From Triplophysa rosa (taxonomy: Eukaryota > Chordata > Actinopteri > Cypriniformes > Nemacheilidae), in NCBI RefSeq assembly GCF_024868665.1, contig NC_079913.1:14254795-14318794 (forward strand): a stretch of 64,000 nucleotides of DNA. The letters run 5' to 3'. Shown here in pieces: positions 36,301 to 43,268 of the stretch. Position numbers and translations under genes: made by a program. The first letter of the stretch is position 1. Each line of letters begins with the position of its first letter. The notes under the pieces were generated by a model that did no database searches, was not told where the DNA came from, and saw nothing but the letters and a program-made list of their open reading frames with translations.

Positions 36301-38290
36301 CTGATCAAACCCCCTCATCGGACGCCTGTCCCTCCAAGAGAGCATCAGAACGGCATGGCAATGAATTTGAGATCAGGGACTGTCAACGGTGGCAACCAGT
36401 CAGACTCTGAGTAAGACTTCTTTGCACACTCCACCCCTCCTTACCCAGATCTGCTCTTTTCCTTCTGTTATTGTGTTTCGAGACTAAATTAAATCTCATC
36501 AGTAAGTGATTGCGCAACGTGGCAGGGTTGTACCAAAACCAGTCAATGCCAATGCTAGTAAAATTGTACAACTCTTGAAATGAATTTAAAATGCACTGCT
36601 TTTATTTAAAACATTATAGCAGTATTCTCTATTATACTGTATAAAATTTAAGTCTTTAAGTTAAAAAAGTATTCAAGATAAAATAAACAACGAAGAAACA
36701 AATGAAATGTTCTTAGGTTCGAAGTGACTTATACCACAACATGTCTTTTAAACATGCCACCAAAAACGCTAAACAATGCAATTTGTTTTGACTGTTGAAA
36801 TTTGAACCCTATTAATAATTGACGTATTTGGTAAAGAAACAGCTTACAGACTAGCTGATATACTCACTAGCCACCTCAATAAAACGTATTTCAAATGTGT
36901 CATCTTTCTGCTTATCCGAGAGATTTAGATTATTTAGAAGATATTGTAAAAAGTGCACAATGTCAATTATATTTCTTTATGAGATTAAATAAGAATTAAT
37001 TATTATTTCTTTCACACTTTTCACAGTTTAGCATTGTTGAAAAGCAACTGTACATTAAAGACAGTGTAAAACAAACAGACAATAAACATACTTATATAGA
37101 TAGATATAGATAAAGGCAAAAGAAAAAAATGGATGCATATTTGAACCGCGGTGACAGCACAGCGACATAAAATAGAGTTGGTACAACCGATACTGTAGAA
37201 AGACTGGCAGTGTTACATTTTTTACTTTTAATATTGACTTAAAGGTCCAGTGTGTCATTTTTTGGAGGATCTATTCACATAAATGCAATATAATAAACAT
37301 AACTATGTCTTCAGAGGTGTATAAAGAGCTTACACAATGAAGCGTTATGTTTTTATTACCTTAGAATGAGCTATTTCTATCTACATACACCGTGGGTCCC
37401 CTTGCATATAATTGGCCATGTTCTGTCAGCCGTCGTAGTGTTTCAAGCGGGAGGGGTGGAGTGAGCAGATGGTTGCGATTCGCAACCTTGCCGCTAGATT
37501 TCACTGACTGGACCTTTAACAAAGTACTCGACAACATTCCTGAAACGAAAAATACAAAAATCCCAGTGTTGGGTAAGTTACTCTGAAAAAGTAATTAATT
37601 ACTAGTTACTAATTACACATTCGATAATGTAATTAGATTACTGTACAAGTTACTCTCTTCAAAAAGTATTTAATTACTTATTACTAATTACTTTCTATGT
37701 CCTACATCAACCTTGATGAGTTAAGTGATTCAAGGATAGACATGAAACGGCTCTTTTAATTCATTCAAATAAATCATATAAAACTACAAAGTATTATTAT
37801 TAATTACAAATGTGAGAATTATACATTAAAGCGCGGATTTTAAAGTTAGACTTTGAATTTTGATGTCAATTCCTCTTCTGCACACACACATATTACACAA
37901 AGTATTTAGTTTAATTACATCAGAAGTAACTGTAATTAAATTACAGAAAAATGAGAGTAATCCCTTACTTTACTTTTTCAAGGGAAAAGTAATTAAATTA
38001 CAGTAACTAATTACTTAGTAACTAGTTACACCCAACACTGAAAAATCCTTAACTGACATTTGTTTTGCATGTTTTTGAAACCCGAGTCCTCTGATTCTGT
38101 TCAGCCCTTTGTATCTCTACTCAAGCATGTATGCTGAAACAAAAATCTTCTTTACACCTGCTGTTCATGTGGCATGTGTACTATACCTGCCTGTATTCCT
38201 GCCTGAACACCCTCCTAACCCGCATGTATCCTCCTTCCCATTCTCTCCCCCTCTGCTCACTACAGCGGCAGTAACGAAACATCAATCTGA
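11115..38290 (+). CDS. celsr1: celsr1, 3' half (30 coding exons; 5' end outside window)
   Basis: Adhesion G-protein-coupled receptor of planar cell polarity (Flamingo/Celsr family), at the plasma membrane. The exons listed below join with consistent phase into about 1482 residues: laminin-G 1 end (1-107), EGF (107-150), laminin-G 2 (150-325), EGF-like (330-412), laminin-type EGF (413-515), HormR (516-580), GAIN with GPS (581-912), 7TM (913-1160) and a cytoplasmic tail (1161-1482). The GPS has H-M-T in CNHMTSFAV, compatible with autoproteolysis. Family assignment comes from strong similarity throughout; the tail (SDSEDPGG, VETKVNVELH, QRKGILKNK, MAMNLRSG) and the gramd4 neighbour identify celsr1 rather than celsr2 or celsr3. 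The cadherin repeats and signal peptide would lie upstream of the window. Teleosts often carry celsr1a and celsr1b; which this is remains open. Confidence 0.96.
12856..13019 (+). CDS. celsr1: celsr1 exon: end of laminin-G 1
   Basis: Acceptor cttacag; completes the Lys codon and encodes SLDLTGPLLLGGVPNLPE through IANNGTTEG. The donor is gaag|gtcttt, a GT site with a poor match after position +2; the frame into the next exon (G|GC) is exact, so this donor is retained. Confidence 0.92.
13127..13252 (+). CDS. celsr1: celsr1 exon: EGF domain between the laminin-G domains
   Basis: Acceptor atgtgtag, donor g|gtaggt. Encodes one EGF module with six cysteines (CPAKNNFCYEGLCQHGG ... CYCTDGRGGKNCDQ). 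Confidence 0.95.
13253..15327. other. celsr1 intron with low-complexity repeat at about 13880-14260
   Basis: Between about 13880 and 14260 the sequence is a diverged patchwork of 'actgtagta', 'tagtatact' and 'tttactatgg' motifs in both orientations, probably decayed foldback elements. The rest shows nothing recognisable and no exon. Confidence 0.5.
15328..15500 (+). CDS. celsr1: celsr1 exon: laminin-G domain 2, start
   Basis: Acceptor tttttcag, donor ctg|gtgagt. Encodes MPSPQHFDGHAMASW, VPWYIGLMFRTRQ and LMQVNAGGASQINLL. Confidence 0.95.
15598..15783 (+). CDS. celsr1: celsr1 exon: laminin-G domain 2, middle
   Basis: Acceptor tctttaag, donor atg|gtatgt; 62 whole codons. Encodes VRFEVHLGEQQV and VNDGEWHHILVEL, the WHH core of a laminin-G fold. 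Confidence 0.95.
15812..16351. mobile_element. MITE with long inverted ends in celsr1 intron
   Basis: Inverted ends atgcggctttcacatagga and tcctatgtgaaagccgcat continue inward through gcggaatgcgctgcg / cgcagcgcattccgc, giving arms of more than 30 bp. Flanked by TA at 15810-15811 and 16352-16353. No ORF of its own. Confidence 0.85.
16370..16425 (-). repeat. SINE tail relic
   Basis: The reverse strand resembles the 3' end of the tRNA-derived SINE at 46404-46552 (ataaaagcgtctgc motif and flanks). Only the tail is left. Confidence 0.55.
16546..16720. repeat. Fragment of a Tc1-type non-autonomous repeat
   Basis: tatacactacttttcagaag and tttagggtcactta match the well-known fish repeat end tacactaccgttcaaaagtt. 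The other end was not found, so it is probably truncated. Confidence 0.5.
17161..17274 (+). CDS. celsr1: celsr1 exon: laminin-G domain 2, end
   Basis: Acceptor tcttacag, donor cag|gtgaga; 38 codons including LPGLKLRSLFVGGL and GFKGCMQ. Confidence 0.95.
17560..17734 (+). CDS. celsr1: celsr1 exon: laminin-G 2 end and EGF
   Basis: Acceptor ttttcacag, donor g|gtattt. Encodes GVRMGETATNTANINMQQA, then an EGF module beginning CDLSNPCDLNICPENSYC. Confidence 0.94.
17829..17970 (+). CDS. celsr1: celsr1 exon: EGF domain
   Basis: Acceptor ttttacag, donor aa|gtaagt. Encodes FFGKDCVDACHLNPCEHL and YTCECSPDYYGQYCENK. Confidence 0.95.
17971..20963. other. celsr1 intron, no delimited element
   Basis: A 3-kb AT-rich intron. 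A short palindrome, tatatacagtatatactgta, lies at about 20506-20525. The segment about 20535-20720 resembles a decayed DNA-transposon end (acaaaagtctttggccacc) but cannot be bounded. No exon is visible. Confidence 0.5.
20964..21084 (+). CDS. celsr1: celsr1 exon: laminin-type EGF, first part
   Basis: Acceptor tcactcag, donor aag|gtgcaa. Encodes PCPRGWWGSPMCGPCNCD and KGFNSDCNKTTGECRCK, highly conserved among CELSR proteins. Confidence 0.96.
21196..21379 (+). CDS. celsr1: celsr1 exon: laminin-type EGF, second part
   Basis: Acceptor aatgcag, donor g|gtacgt. Encodes DNYYRPKGSDTCFPCDC and CPCKAGVIGRQCNRCDNPF. Confidence 0.96.
21479..21580 (+). CDS. celsr1: celsr1 exon: hormone-receptor (HormR) domain start
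   Basis: Acceptor ctcttcag, donor g|gtgagt. Encodes CPKAFDAGIWWPRTNFG and MNCPKGTIG. Confidence 0.96.
22209..22303 (+). CDS. celsr1: celsr1 exon: HormR domain end
   Basis: Acceptor atttttag, donor ctg|gtatat. Encodes TAVRHCSDEKGWLPPELFNC. Confidence 0.95.
22372..23024. mobile_element. TIR element interrupted by a solo LTR
   Basis: Thirty-base ends match in 29 of 30 positions when one is reversed (ggtcacacttcagtatag... and ...ctatactgaagtgttacc). No clear target duplication. A solo LTR (22459-22857) lies inside it, so the TIR element was there first. Non-coding; superfamily not assigned. Confidence 0.8.
22459..22857 (-). mobile_element. Probable solo LTR
   Basis: The segment starts TG and ends CA and is flanked by the 5-bp duplication gtaag (22454-22458 and 22858-22862). 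It lies inside the TIR element at 22372-23024. It contains two close copies of a 26-bp motif (cggcagcccctc-cggacgactgccgg) and, on the minus strand, cataaaagg as a possible TATA box. No internal retroviral-type genes are present, so it fits an LTR left by recombination; the family is unknown. Confidence 0.68.
23131..23340 (+). CDS. celsr1: celsr1 exon: GAIN domain, N-terminal helical part
   Basis: Acceptor ctccacag, donor gag|gtgggt; 70 codons. Encodes LHHNESLMDGQKSNDIAH and TTYQLISRILLFESKQQGF. Confidence 0.95.
24051..24234 (+). CDS. celsr1: celsr1 exon: GAIN domain
   Basis: Acceptor tgttacag, donor g|gtaagt. Encodes NIVKAGSAILDASNKEHW and NMRKTYLKPFIIVTENM. Confidence 0.95.
24389..24415. 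repeat. (TA)n microsatellite
   Basis: Uninterrupted TA dinucleotides in an intron. Confidence 0.9.
24553..24696 (+). CDS. celsr1: celsr1 exon: GAIN domain
   Basis: Acceptor ctttttcag, donor g|gtataa. Encodes VDYLDATYPDESKIPRF and SSVLFPEFNFKLSENK. Confidence 0.94.
25494..26135 (-). CDS. Gag-like protein of LTR element 3
   Basis: About 213 residues. The N-terminal part (RQGNTDLGDYVDRFLEE, AELAVIFNAGLRDPLSRAEM) resembles the helical retrotransposon Gag core of Ty3/gypsy-type elements and aligns with the gag-like ORF of element 2 (55418-56500). A shared block PPASLGGKRGR and SFLQPT.RRVA follows. The C-terminal part is the GC-rich minisatellite at about 25390-25620, where other frames are open too (one gives QPAFQPVTQPAYQ-like repeats). 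No zinc knuckle or catalytic domain seen. Function as particle protein is inference. Confidence 0.7.
   Translation of the reverse strand: MDTTRSNQARLLCGIRQGNTDLGDYVDRFLEEVVFGEAELAVIFNAGLRDPLSRAEMRSLRPLDFDVVWRYATYRSESRVSTQSSYPSPLAAIPEGRALQIGVVDTATPSASTPAASPPASLGGKRGRQESWGSSLEASSPEPAMPFTSFLQPTTRRVAWLKKKRQRRGSRCSSRRPVQCQVRCQVWYPVRCPVRCFRCPVQCFRCPSRPSSR
26172..26780 (-). repeat. 5' LTR of element 3
   Basis: 609 bp, TG...CA on the minus strand, with the region 'ttttccccattgtgggtgtt' and 'ttaataaat' near its end, comparable to the 3' portions of the LTRs at 50852, 53081, 54757 and 56768. Confidence 0.88.
26786..27114. other. celsr1 intron remainder
   Basis: No element or exon recognised between the target duplication of LTR element 3 and the next celsr1 exon. 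Confidence 0.5.
27115..27277 (+). CDS. celsr1: celsr1 exon: GAIN domain
   Basis: Acceptor ctcctacag, donor ag|gtacaa. Encodes DDPAAQSNSDEEHSH and VAAVIIHRTLGHLLPERYD. Confidence 0.95.
27412..27579 (+). CDS. celsr1: celsr1 exon: GAIN subdomain B
   Basis: Acceptor tgcccacag, donor aa|gtgagt. Encodes RLPNRPVINTPIVSTTVYSE and LLETEERSKPVCVFWNHSF. Confidence 0.96.
28110..28236 (+). CDS. celsr1: celsr1 exon: GPS motif
   Basis: Acceptor tctatcag, donor gag|gtactg. Encodes the GPS: GGWSSKGCDLIF, CQCNHMTSFAVLMD. The cleavage tripeptide H-M-T keeps the His and Thr needed for autoproteolysis in adhesion GPCRs. Confidence 0.96.
28902..29102 (+). CDS. celsr1: celsr1 exon: TM1 and TM2
   Basis: Acceptor tctcccag, donor ccg|gtgagg; 67 codons. 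Hydrophobic segments VSASLLALLLTFILLAIL (TM1) and LVAALFFSELVFLIGI (TM2). Confidence 0.96.
29963..30137 (+). CDS. celsr1: celsr1 exon: TM3 and start of TM4
   Basis: Acceptor ttctgtag, donor g|gttaga. Encodes VIAILLHYFYMCTFAWTF, EGLHIYRML and FYYAIGWGIPAIITG. Confidence 0.96.
30333..30369. repeat. (GT)n microsatellite
   Basis: About 18 uninterrupted GT units in the celsr1 intron. Confidence 0.95.
30761..31317. mobile_element. TTAA-type MITE
   Basis: Ends agtccccctg and cagggggact are perfect inverted repeats over 10 bp, flanked by ctaa (30757-30760, a changed TTAA) and ttaa (31318-31321). Non-coding. TTAA duplication is typical of piggyBac- and Kolobok-derived elements. Confidence 0.8.
31395..31507 (+). 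CDS. celsr1: celsr1 exon: extracellular loop 2 and TM5 start
   Basis: Acceptor gttgtcag, donor ctg|gtgagt. Encodes LAVGLDPQGYGNPDFCWLSV and WSFAGPIAVVVL. Confidence 0.96.
31590..31669 (+). CDS. celsr1: celsr1 exon: TM5 end and intracellular loop 3
   Basis: Acceptor ttttcacag, donor at|gtaaga. Encodes VNIVIFVLAAKASCGRRQRS. Confidence 0.95.
31746..32715. mobile_element. Non-autonomous hAT element in celsr1 intron
   Basis: Ends tagggctgtcaa and ttgacagcacta are inverted repeats, flanked by the 8-bp duplication attttaat (31738-31745 and 32716-32723). No transposase ORF. Ends within 30 bp of the next celsr1 exon; the second duplication copy lies in the run-up to the acceptor. Confidence 0.9.
32751..32877 (+). 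CDS. celsr1: celsr1 exon: TM6 and TM7 start
   Basis: Acceptor gttcaccag, donor cag|gtaaca. Encodes MAFLLLLLISATWLLGL and LMLFHYLFAIFSCLQ. Confidence 0.96.
33297..33422 (+). CDS. celsr1: celsr1 exon: TM7 end and proximal tail
   Basis: Acceptor ctttttag, donor acg|gtacat; 42 codons: GIFFFFFYIVFSKEARKNL then a basic tail start. Confidence 0.95.
33676..33809 (+). CDS. celsr1: celsr1 exon: cytoplasmic tail
   Basis: Acceptor tgtttttag, donor ag|gtaaca. Encodes RTLNCNNTYEDGVLFRSAIG and SAKSHSSYVAYMHR. Confidence 0.94.
34306..34406 (+). CDS. celsr1: celsr1 exon: cytoplasmic tail
   Basis: Acceptor catttacag, donor g|gtacga. Encodes DELGQKAGVSSGNAKAGH and TDMDGSLFRNGTKAD. Confidence 0.94.
34617..34760 (+). 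CDS. celsr1: celsr1 exon: acidic serine-rich tail
   Basis: Acceptor gttttcag, donor g|gtacaa. Encodes DSDSDSELSMDEHSSSYASS, then SDSEDEDIEM and RQPLHSTPK, the conserved CELSR acidic block. Confidence 0.95.
34938..35165 (+). CDS. celsr1: celsr1 exon: CELSR1-specific tail
   Basis: Acceptor atgtctcag, donor g|gtgaga. Encodes NHVKPYWPSEAMTASDSEDP, VETKVNVELHQEN and QPEQRKG. This block is a good discriminator for CELSR1. Confidence 0.94.
35417..35655. mobile_element. MITE nested in a related copy (outer about 35356-35704)
   Basis: The inner element has ends ggcccggtttcacagac and gtctgtgaaaccaggcc with TAA on each side (35414-35416, 35656-35658), a Harbinger-like 3-bp duplication. The outer copy has the same terminal motif at about 35358 and 35704. 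Self-insertion of one family. Confidence 0.78.
36152..36410 (+). CDS. celsr1: celsr1 exon: distal tail; splice donor or stop
   Basis: Acceptor gtacacag. Encodes GILKNKITYPPPLTDKNM, RTPVPPREHQNGMAMNLRSG and NGGNQSDS. At its end, tctga|gtaaga is a strong donor in which the unspliced reading gives Glu then TAA (36412-36414). Spliced, the frame continues into 38266. Confidence 0.94.
36411..37242 (+). other. celsr1: Last celsr1 intron, or 3' UTR of a short isoform
   Basis: If the donor at 36411 is not used, translation ends at 36414 and this sequence would be 3' UTR; an AATAAA hexamer lies at 36682-36687. If spliced, it is intron. Nothing else is recognised. Confidence 0.5.
37243..37515. mobile_element. 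TTAA-flanked MITE
   Basis: Ends aggtccagtg and gactggacct are inverted, with TTAA at 37239-37242 and 37516-37519. Non-coding, in the last celsr1 intron. Confidence 0.85.
37564..38040. mobile_element. Non-autonomous hAT element
   Basis: Ends cagtgttgggtaa and ttacacccaacactg, flanked by the exact 8-bp duplication aaaaatcc (37556-37563 and 38041-38048). The interior consists of diverged 'agtaattaattac' repeats. Common fish repeat type; no ORF. Confidence 0.92.
38266..38290 (+). CDS. celsr1: celsr1 terminal coding exon (PDZ-ligand end)
   Basis: A long pyrimidine tract and ctcactacag precede it. Joined in phase to the previous exon it completes an Asp codon and encodes GSNETSI, then TGA at 38288-38290. 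The ETSI terminus fits a class I PDZ ligand (T at -2, hydrophobic last residue). The exon is very short; the call rests on acceptor quality, phase and the polyadenylated-looking sequence that follows. Confidence 0.75.
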
Positions 38291-39325
38291 CCCAGCAGGA
38301 ACCCTGAGGAACTTTTGCCCTCATGAGGGGAGAATTTGAATCCCTAGCAGCGAGAGAGACGCAAAGCAAAGGAGGATCACGTGGAGGACCTCGCCATAGG
38401 CGCACCTTGCTCTCCAGCGTGTGCCTGGGATCCATGCCCTGTTGGAGGACAGTATTATTACAGATGTCTGCCTTAAAATTAAGAAAAGATAAAGGGAATG
38501 TATGTATGTAAATACAAAAGAGGGGTAAGCAAGAATAGATGGAAAATGTGCCAAACCACTTGATGTGGTACTACAACCCTCAGAATGGCGATCAGTGTGC
38601 TCATTCTGAGTGATGGGTGGACTTGAAGAGACACATATAACTTAAAATGTGATTTTTATGTTTTACCACTAGTGCTTTCTTCAAGTGCTCTCGTGCACAA
38701 AATCACACAAGGCTGGAACTGTGTAGAGACATTTTCTGTTTACGAAATGGAAATCATGGAATGCTGTTATTGTCACTAAGTGCCCCGTCCGAATGGTCTT
38801 TGAATACCTTCCTCATGTAATTATTTTGTAGATATATTTTTTTAAATTGTAATATTTTGTATGTGAATTATTTTAAGACATGTTTGTATATTGAAATGAG
38901 CAATTTTAATAACGTTTAATGCGAGACCTTTTTTCTGATGTGATCGCATCCAAATCTTTTGTATTTGATTTGTAGAGTTTGGTTGCTGTGGTGCTGCAGT
39001 CCCCAACACACTTATTTTAAAGACTAAATACCCATTAAAAACAAGACAACACTGCAGAACTTTATCAGTTTGTCTGTTTGGTGGCGATTGTAACAATAAT
39101 GTTTGAACTGTGAAGACTCGTGGTGGCCCTTATACTCTAAATTTGAGGTTGGAATCTGGATTATTTTGTAATTATGATAGTCTATGATACTTATTTGAAA
39201 GAAGCAGGTGTTATAGTTTCCCACAAGAAAAACACTGGATTTCTAACTGTAAAGCTGTATTTATTTTTATGTTTTGAGACACTGGAAAAAATTAAGTTGT
39301 AAAAATAAAAGGTCAATGAATTTGT
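38291..39325 (+). other. celsr1: celsr1 3' UTR
   Basis: Repeat-poor sequence following the TGA, with an AATAAA polyadenylation hexamer at 39304-39309. The exact cleavage site cannot be seen; the end given is an estimate. Confidence 0.6.
39304..39309 (+). terminator. celsr1: Polyadenylation signal AATAAA for celsr1
   Basis: Canonical hexamer about 1 kb after the distal stop codon, with T/GT-rich sequence following at about 39320-39350. Confidence 0.6.
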
Positions 39326-41560
39326 ATGATTCTTGTACAAACTTTTATCTGTTTTCCTGTAACAAGCACATATTTTATATCTCATTTTTTATTTTAGTTA
39401 CACCAAAACTGATTTTTGATCAATGTAAATATTTTTTGTTGTTACACATTTTTTTCTTGCATAAACATATTTTTTAGGAAGAAAATCCTGCCGATTTACC
39501 ACTTTGGTGCTGTCAAGAAAGCAGAACAGACAAAGGCTTTCAGAAACCTTCATGATCACTATCTGAAAAGAGAACAGAATTTATTTGCATTCCTTGTAAA
39601 TACATGCTACAGAAAACATCTGATCGGTTATACATGCGATGTGAGAAACAGCAGAATCTGCAGTGTAGGTGTCTGATGTTCCAGAAGGAGTCAGTTCACT
39701 CTCTGGCCTACAGTCTAAAAAAAGATCTTCCATTTAACACAAAACAATTCAAGTGTTCAATGCCAAGCAAACCCACACAACATTAAAACATTTTTTTAAT
39801 TCAGTACAAATGCTCTCAACTTGAACATTCAATATGTGAGGCAGACTAGATACTGACGATCATGCAGAGATTGAATTGAGCAATGGAGAAAACTTCATCA
39901 GATTAATCCAAGCAGAACAACTGTGATGTAAAAAGTGATGTAATAGAACAGCTCAGCAAGTAACTTTCAATTTTATATTTTAACCACAAAGGCAAAAGTT
40001 CCATCTTTCAGCATTTGGGTGAGATTCCAGAATGTCATGTGCACATGTTTAGTTTAGTTGTTGCAAATATAATAGGGAACAGGTTATAAAAAGATGAGAT
40101 TCAGATATTTATTATTCTGCTATATACACCTCAGGATAATAAGGCTAATGTTATTTCATTTACCGTAGAAGTTGTTAGTTGTACAGATATGGGACTTGTT
40201 ACAGTGACAGTTTATAGTTAGTTTACACTGCTATAAAGCCATTAAGATTAATAATGGACTAAATCACATTTATTTTCACATTAAACACTATCTGTTAAAT
40301 AGTCATTTTCACTAATAATAGTGCTTATAGTGAGTATAGTGAGTACCAGTACCATTAATATTGATTTTAATTTACAGTATATTTATGTAAACAAAAGTGG
40401 GTGAATTATTTACATTTACATTACTATCATATCAATTATGAGAAACTTAGTATGTTAATGATGTCAAAAGCATTCCTAAGAAATTATTGTCAAATAAAGA
40501 TAAAGGCCCCATCCTCTTTCTGGTTTCACCTGAGATTTAATAGAATCAGGGACATTTTACAATTAATCTGTTAGTTAACATATACTAACAATGTGCCATA
40601 TTTAGACGGTGTAATGTTAGTTAATACAAATAGGCAACAATTGTTCATTGTTCATGTGAGTTAATTGTAAAATTACATTAACATATAGGCCTAAAACGTA
40701 TTAAAACAATTTGTAGAAAAAAACAACAAAGAAAAACAGAGTATTAAAAATATAAGTATTTTAAGGCTTGTGCGGTCCTGGGTAATTGGTATGTAATTGT
40801 ATGATCTATGACGAGATTATGAGATCCAAATTACACGAAGGTTCCCGTAGGCCTACTGTATAAACGCCTATCTGGCGCCATCTACCGGTGCAATAACTTC
40901 TTATTGAATAAGAATCGTATTTGTACTGTTTTTGTTTGGAGAAGTTACTAATTTCTAAGAAATAACTATTTTTGTTTTTGATCAAAACTGTCAATTTAGT
41001 TTGAGTTATTCTGTAATCTTATCAGAGGAATTGCTGATTAAGGTTCAAAAGATGTTTATTGATCGAGGGTTGTAGTCAAAGGTCATAATGAGTAGATGCA
41101 GGAAGAGAGCTCTGTTTCTGATGATCGACAGAGAGAGCCGCTTTTAAGAAACATGTAAGTAATATAAAAAATCTGGATATGTCATTATTTAGCATAAGCT
41201 TTAAAATTCTAGTTTGTTTCAATGTTCCTTACCAACTACAATAAAACTATAGGTACATTGTATTTGTTACATAAACATTCCCTCAATGTTTTGGTTATGA
41301 ACAACCTTATTTTATCATTCACGTTTCTCTTTAGTCAAACTCAACTTCTCAAGGTTAACGAACCCACAAACGTTACGCAGTACTTCACCAATTTTCACGA
41401 TTACTAACTTATGATAAAATAAGAAAAGACAAAATCCTAAAGCATAATAACGCCAATAAAAACAACTTGTTAAGTTTTGTTTAGTTTAAGTTTTAGATTT
41501 GCGAGTTTTAGATGGAAAATATTGCGCCCAGAAAAGAGTGAAGTGAGCTTTCTTGCGTAC
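39326..41560. other. celsr1-gramd4 intergenic sequence
   Basis: AT-rich and without recognisable gene, exon or bounded repeat. Confidence 0.5.
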
Positions 41561-41574
41561 ACTTTTGTTAGTAC

Positions 41575-41879
41575 GGCCCCTTTAAGAGATCAGTGCACGG
41601 CTTTAGAGGATTTGCCTGTGTCTACTGTGTGAGTGAGAGCTGTTCAGACATCAACAAGAAGATAGAAGCAGGTCGCTGTTCTCTCAGGGGCAGATTGACA
41701 TTAACTCACACATAATCACGACTCCAGGGAAATCACAGAGCTCTTTAACAAAACAAGACAAGTGCGTGTTGGCGGATATCTGGTGTATATATTTCCAGCA
41801 GTTTTCCAGCAGGTGTTTAAAGGACCTTTCTCACACTGTCAACGGGGTTCATGAAACTTTGCTACGATTTACGAGCTGG
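41575..41879 (+). other. gramd4: Candidate gramd4 5' UTR exon
   Basis: A less AT-rich stretch without ATG-initiated long ORF ends in a consensus donor, gagctgg|gtaagc, about 4.7 kb before the first gramd4 coding exon, which itself has an acceptor and so needs an upstream exon. No transcript evidence; the start is arbitrary. Confidence 0.3.
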
Positions 41880-42342
41880 GTAAGCTTCAAGATACACTTC
41901 ATAAATACCGAAGACGGCAACAGTCGATTTACAATACATGTCTAGTACTGTCATGTCTAGTAACAATAAGCTTAAAACAAAGCGGCTTGTCACTGACTAT
42001 GTCGCACTTAGGGCTCGTCGAATTAAACGAGGGTGTATACGTCATAAAATGTATCATTTCCCCGTATTGTGTCATTTATATGTACTTCAGAAATACGACA
42101 TTATTCTGTCATTCAGACATGATCAAGGACAAGATGTAGCCTATTATGTTGGACACCATGACCAACATTGTATTATACTCACACGCATCTTAAATGATAC
42201 ATGTAATGTGTATGTGTGCTTACATGTGTTAAGATGATGGTCACAGTGCGTGATGGTGAAGTGTACAGCGACATAATGACCCGTTGATGCTATCAGGCTG
42301 ATTCGTTTATTCTCTGATTCATTGTTTCATTGGTGCAACGAA

Positions 42343-42440
42343 TTACATTTACATGTATGCATTTATCAGAGGCTTTTATCCAAAGCGACTTACATTGCAT
42401 TATACATTTGTTTCTGACTTTGTGCAATCCCTGGTAATGA
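42343..42440 (-). repeat. SINE relic
   Basis: On the minus strand this matches the body and tail of the SINE at 46404-46552 (gtaagtcgctttggataaaa motif) without the tRNA head. Confidence 0.7.
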
Positions 42441-42482
42441 CCCTTTTAAGTCTTCATAGGTTCCATCGATCAGTTGTTGATC

Positions 42483-42622
42483 TTTGATTCGTCTATTTTA
42501 CTGTATATCCATAGATTTTGATTCACTTATCAATTTGTTTGTTAGTTTATTATTTGATTCGTCTATTTTACTGTATGTCCATTGATTTTGATTCACTTAT
42601 CAATTGGTTTGTTAGTTTATTA
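42483..42622. repeat. Tandem duplication, 70-bp unit
   Basis: Two head-to-tail copies starting tttgattcgtctatttta at 42483 and 42553, differing at few positions. Looks like a single local duplication. Confidence 0.9.
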
Positions 42623-43268
42623 ATTAGTCAATGTATTGATCAGATTGATTAGTGATCTCTTGATTTATAGGAATGTTTGTTTGTTTGTTTTGTTTTTTGT
42701 TTGACAATGAAAGAACACTCTGTATCAGATATAAATGTCCTTGTAAGGTGTTCTCACAGTATACTATCAGTGTTCTTTAGTCAATTACAGAACCTTAGCG
42801 ATGGATTTTCATGTAGAGATGTGGGCAGTGTGGGGACCTGGAGGTGTTCTGTAGGTGGATACATTTGGACCTAACTTGTGTTCTAAGACTAAGACTTCTG
42901 ATAGCTCTTATGGCAAACAAAATCTCACAAATTACCAAAAATGTGTCTCTCTGTTTTACTATAATAAGCACTGAAAGCTCTTTAAGTAACGTCTGCTCTC
43001 GAACTCAAGGGAGGTCTTGATCTATTTAGTGTTGTTAGCTTTTACAGCTCCATCTACATAATGCAGTTTTTCCTTCTTTTTGTTGGCATGTAAGTGTAGG
43101 CAATGTGTTACTTTTAGAAGTCATTACTATTAGCACAGGGGCAGTCTTGGCTAAAATAAGTCTGACACTTTCAGGGTTCTGGCTGTTGAACTCAAATATT
43201 TTTTCACGAAAATACAAAGGAACACTGTACTGTTATATTGTTAGCTGCTTCAAAAATGTCTACTACTA

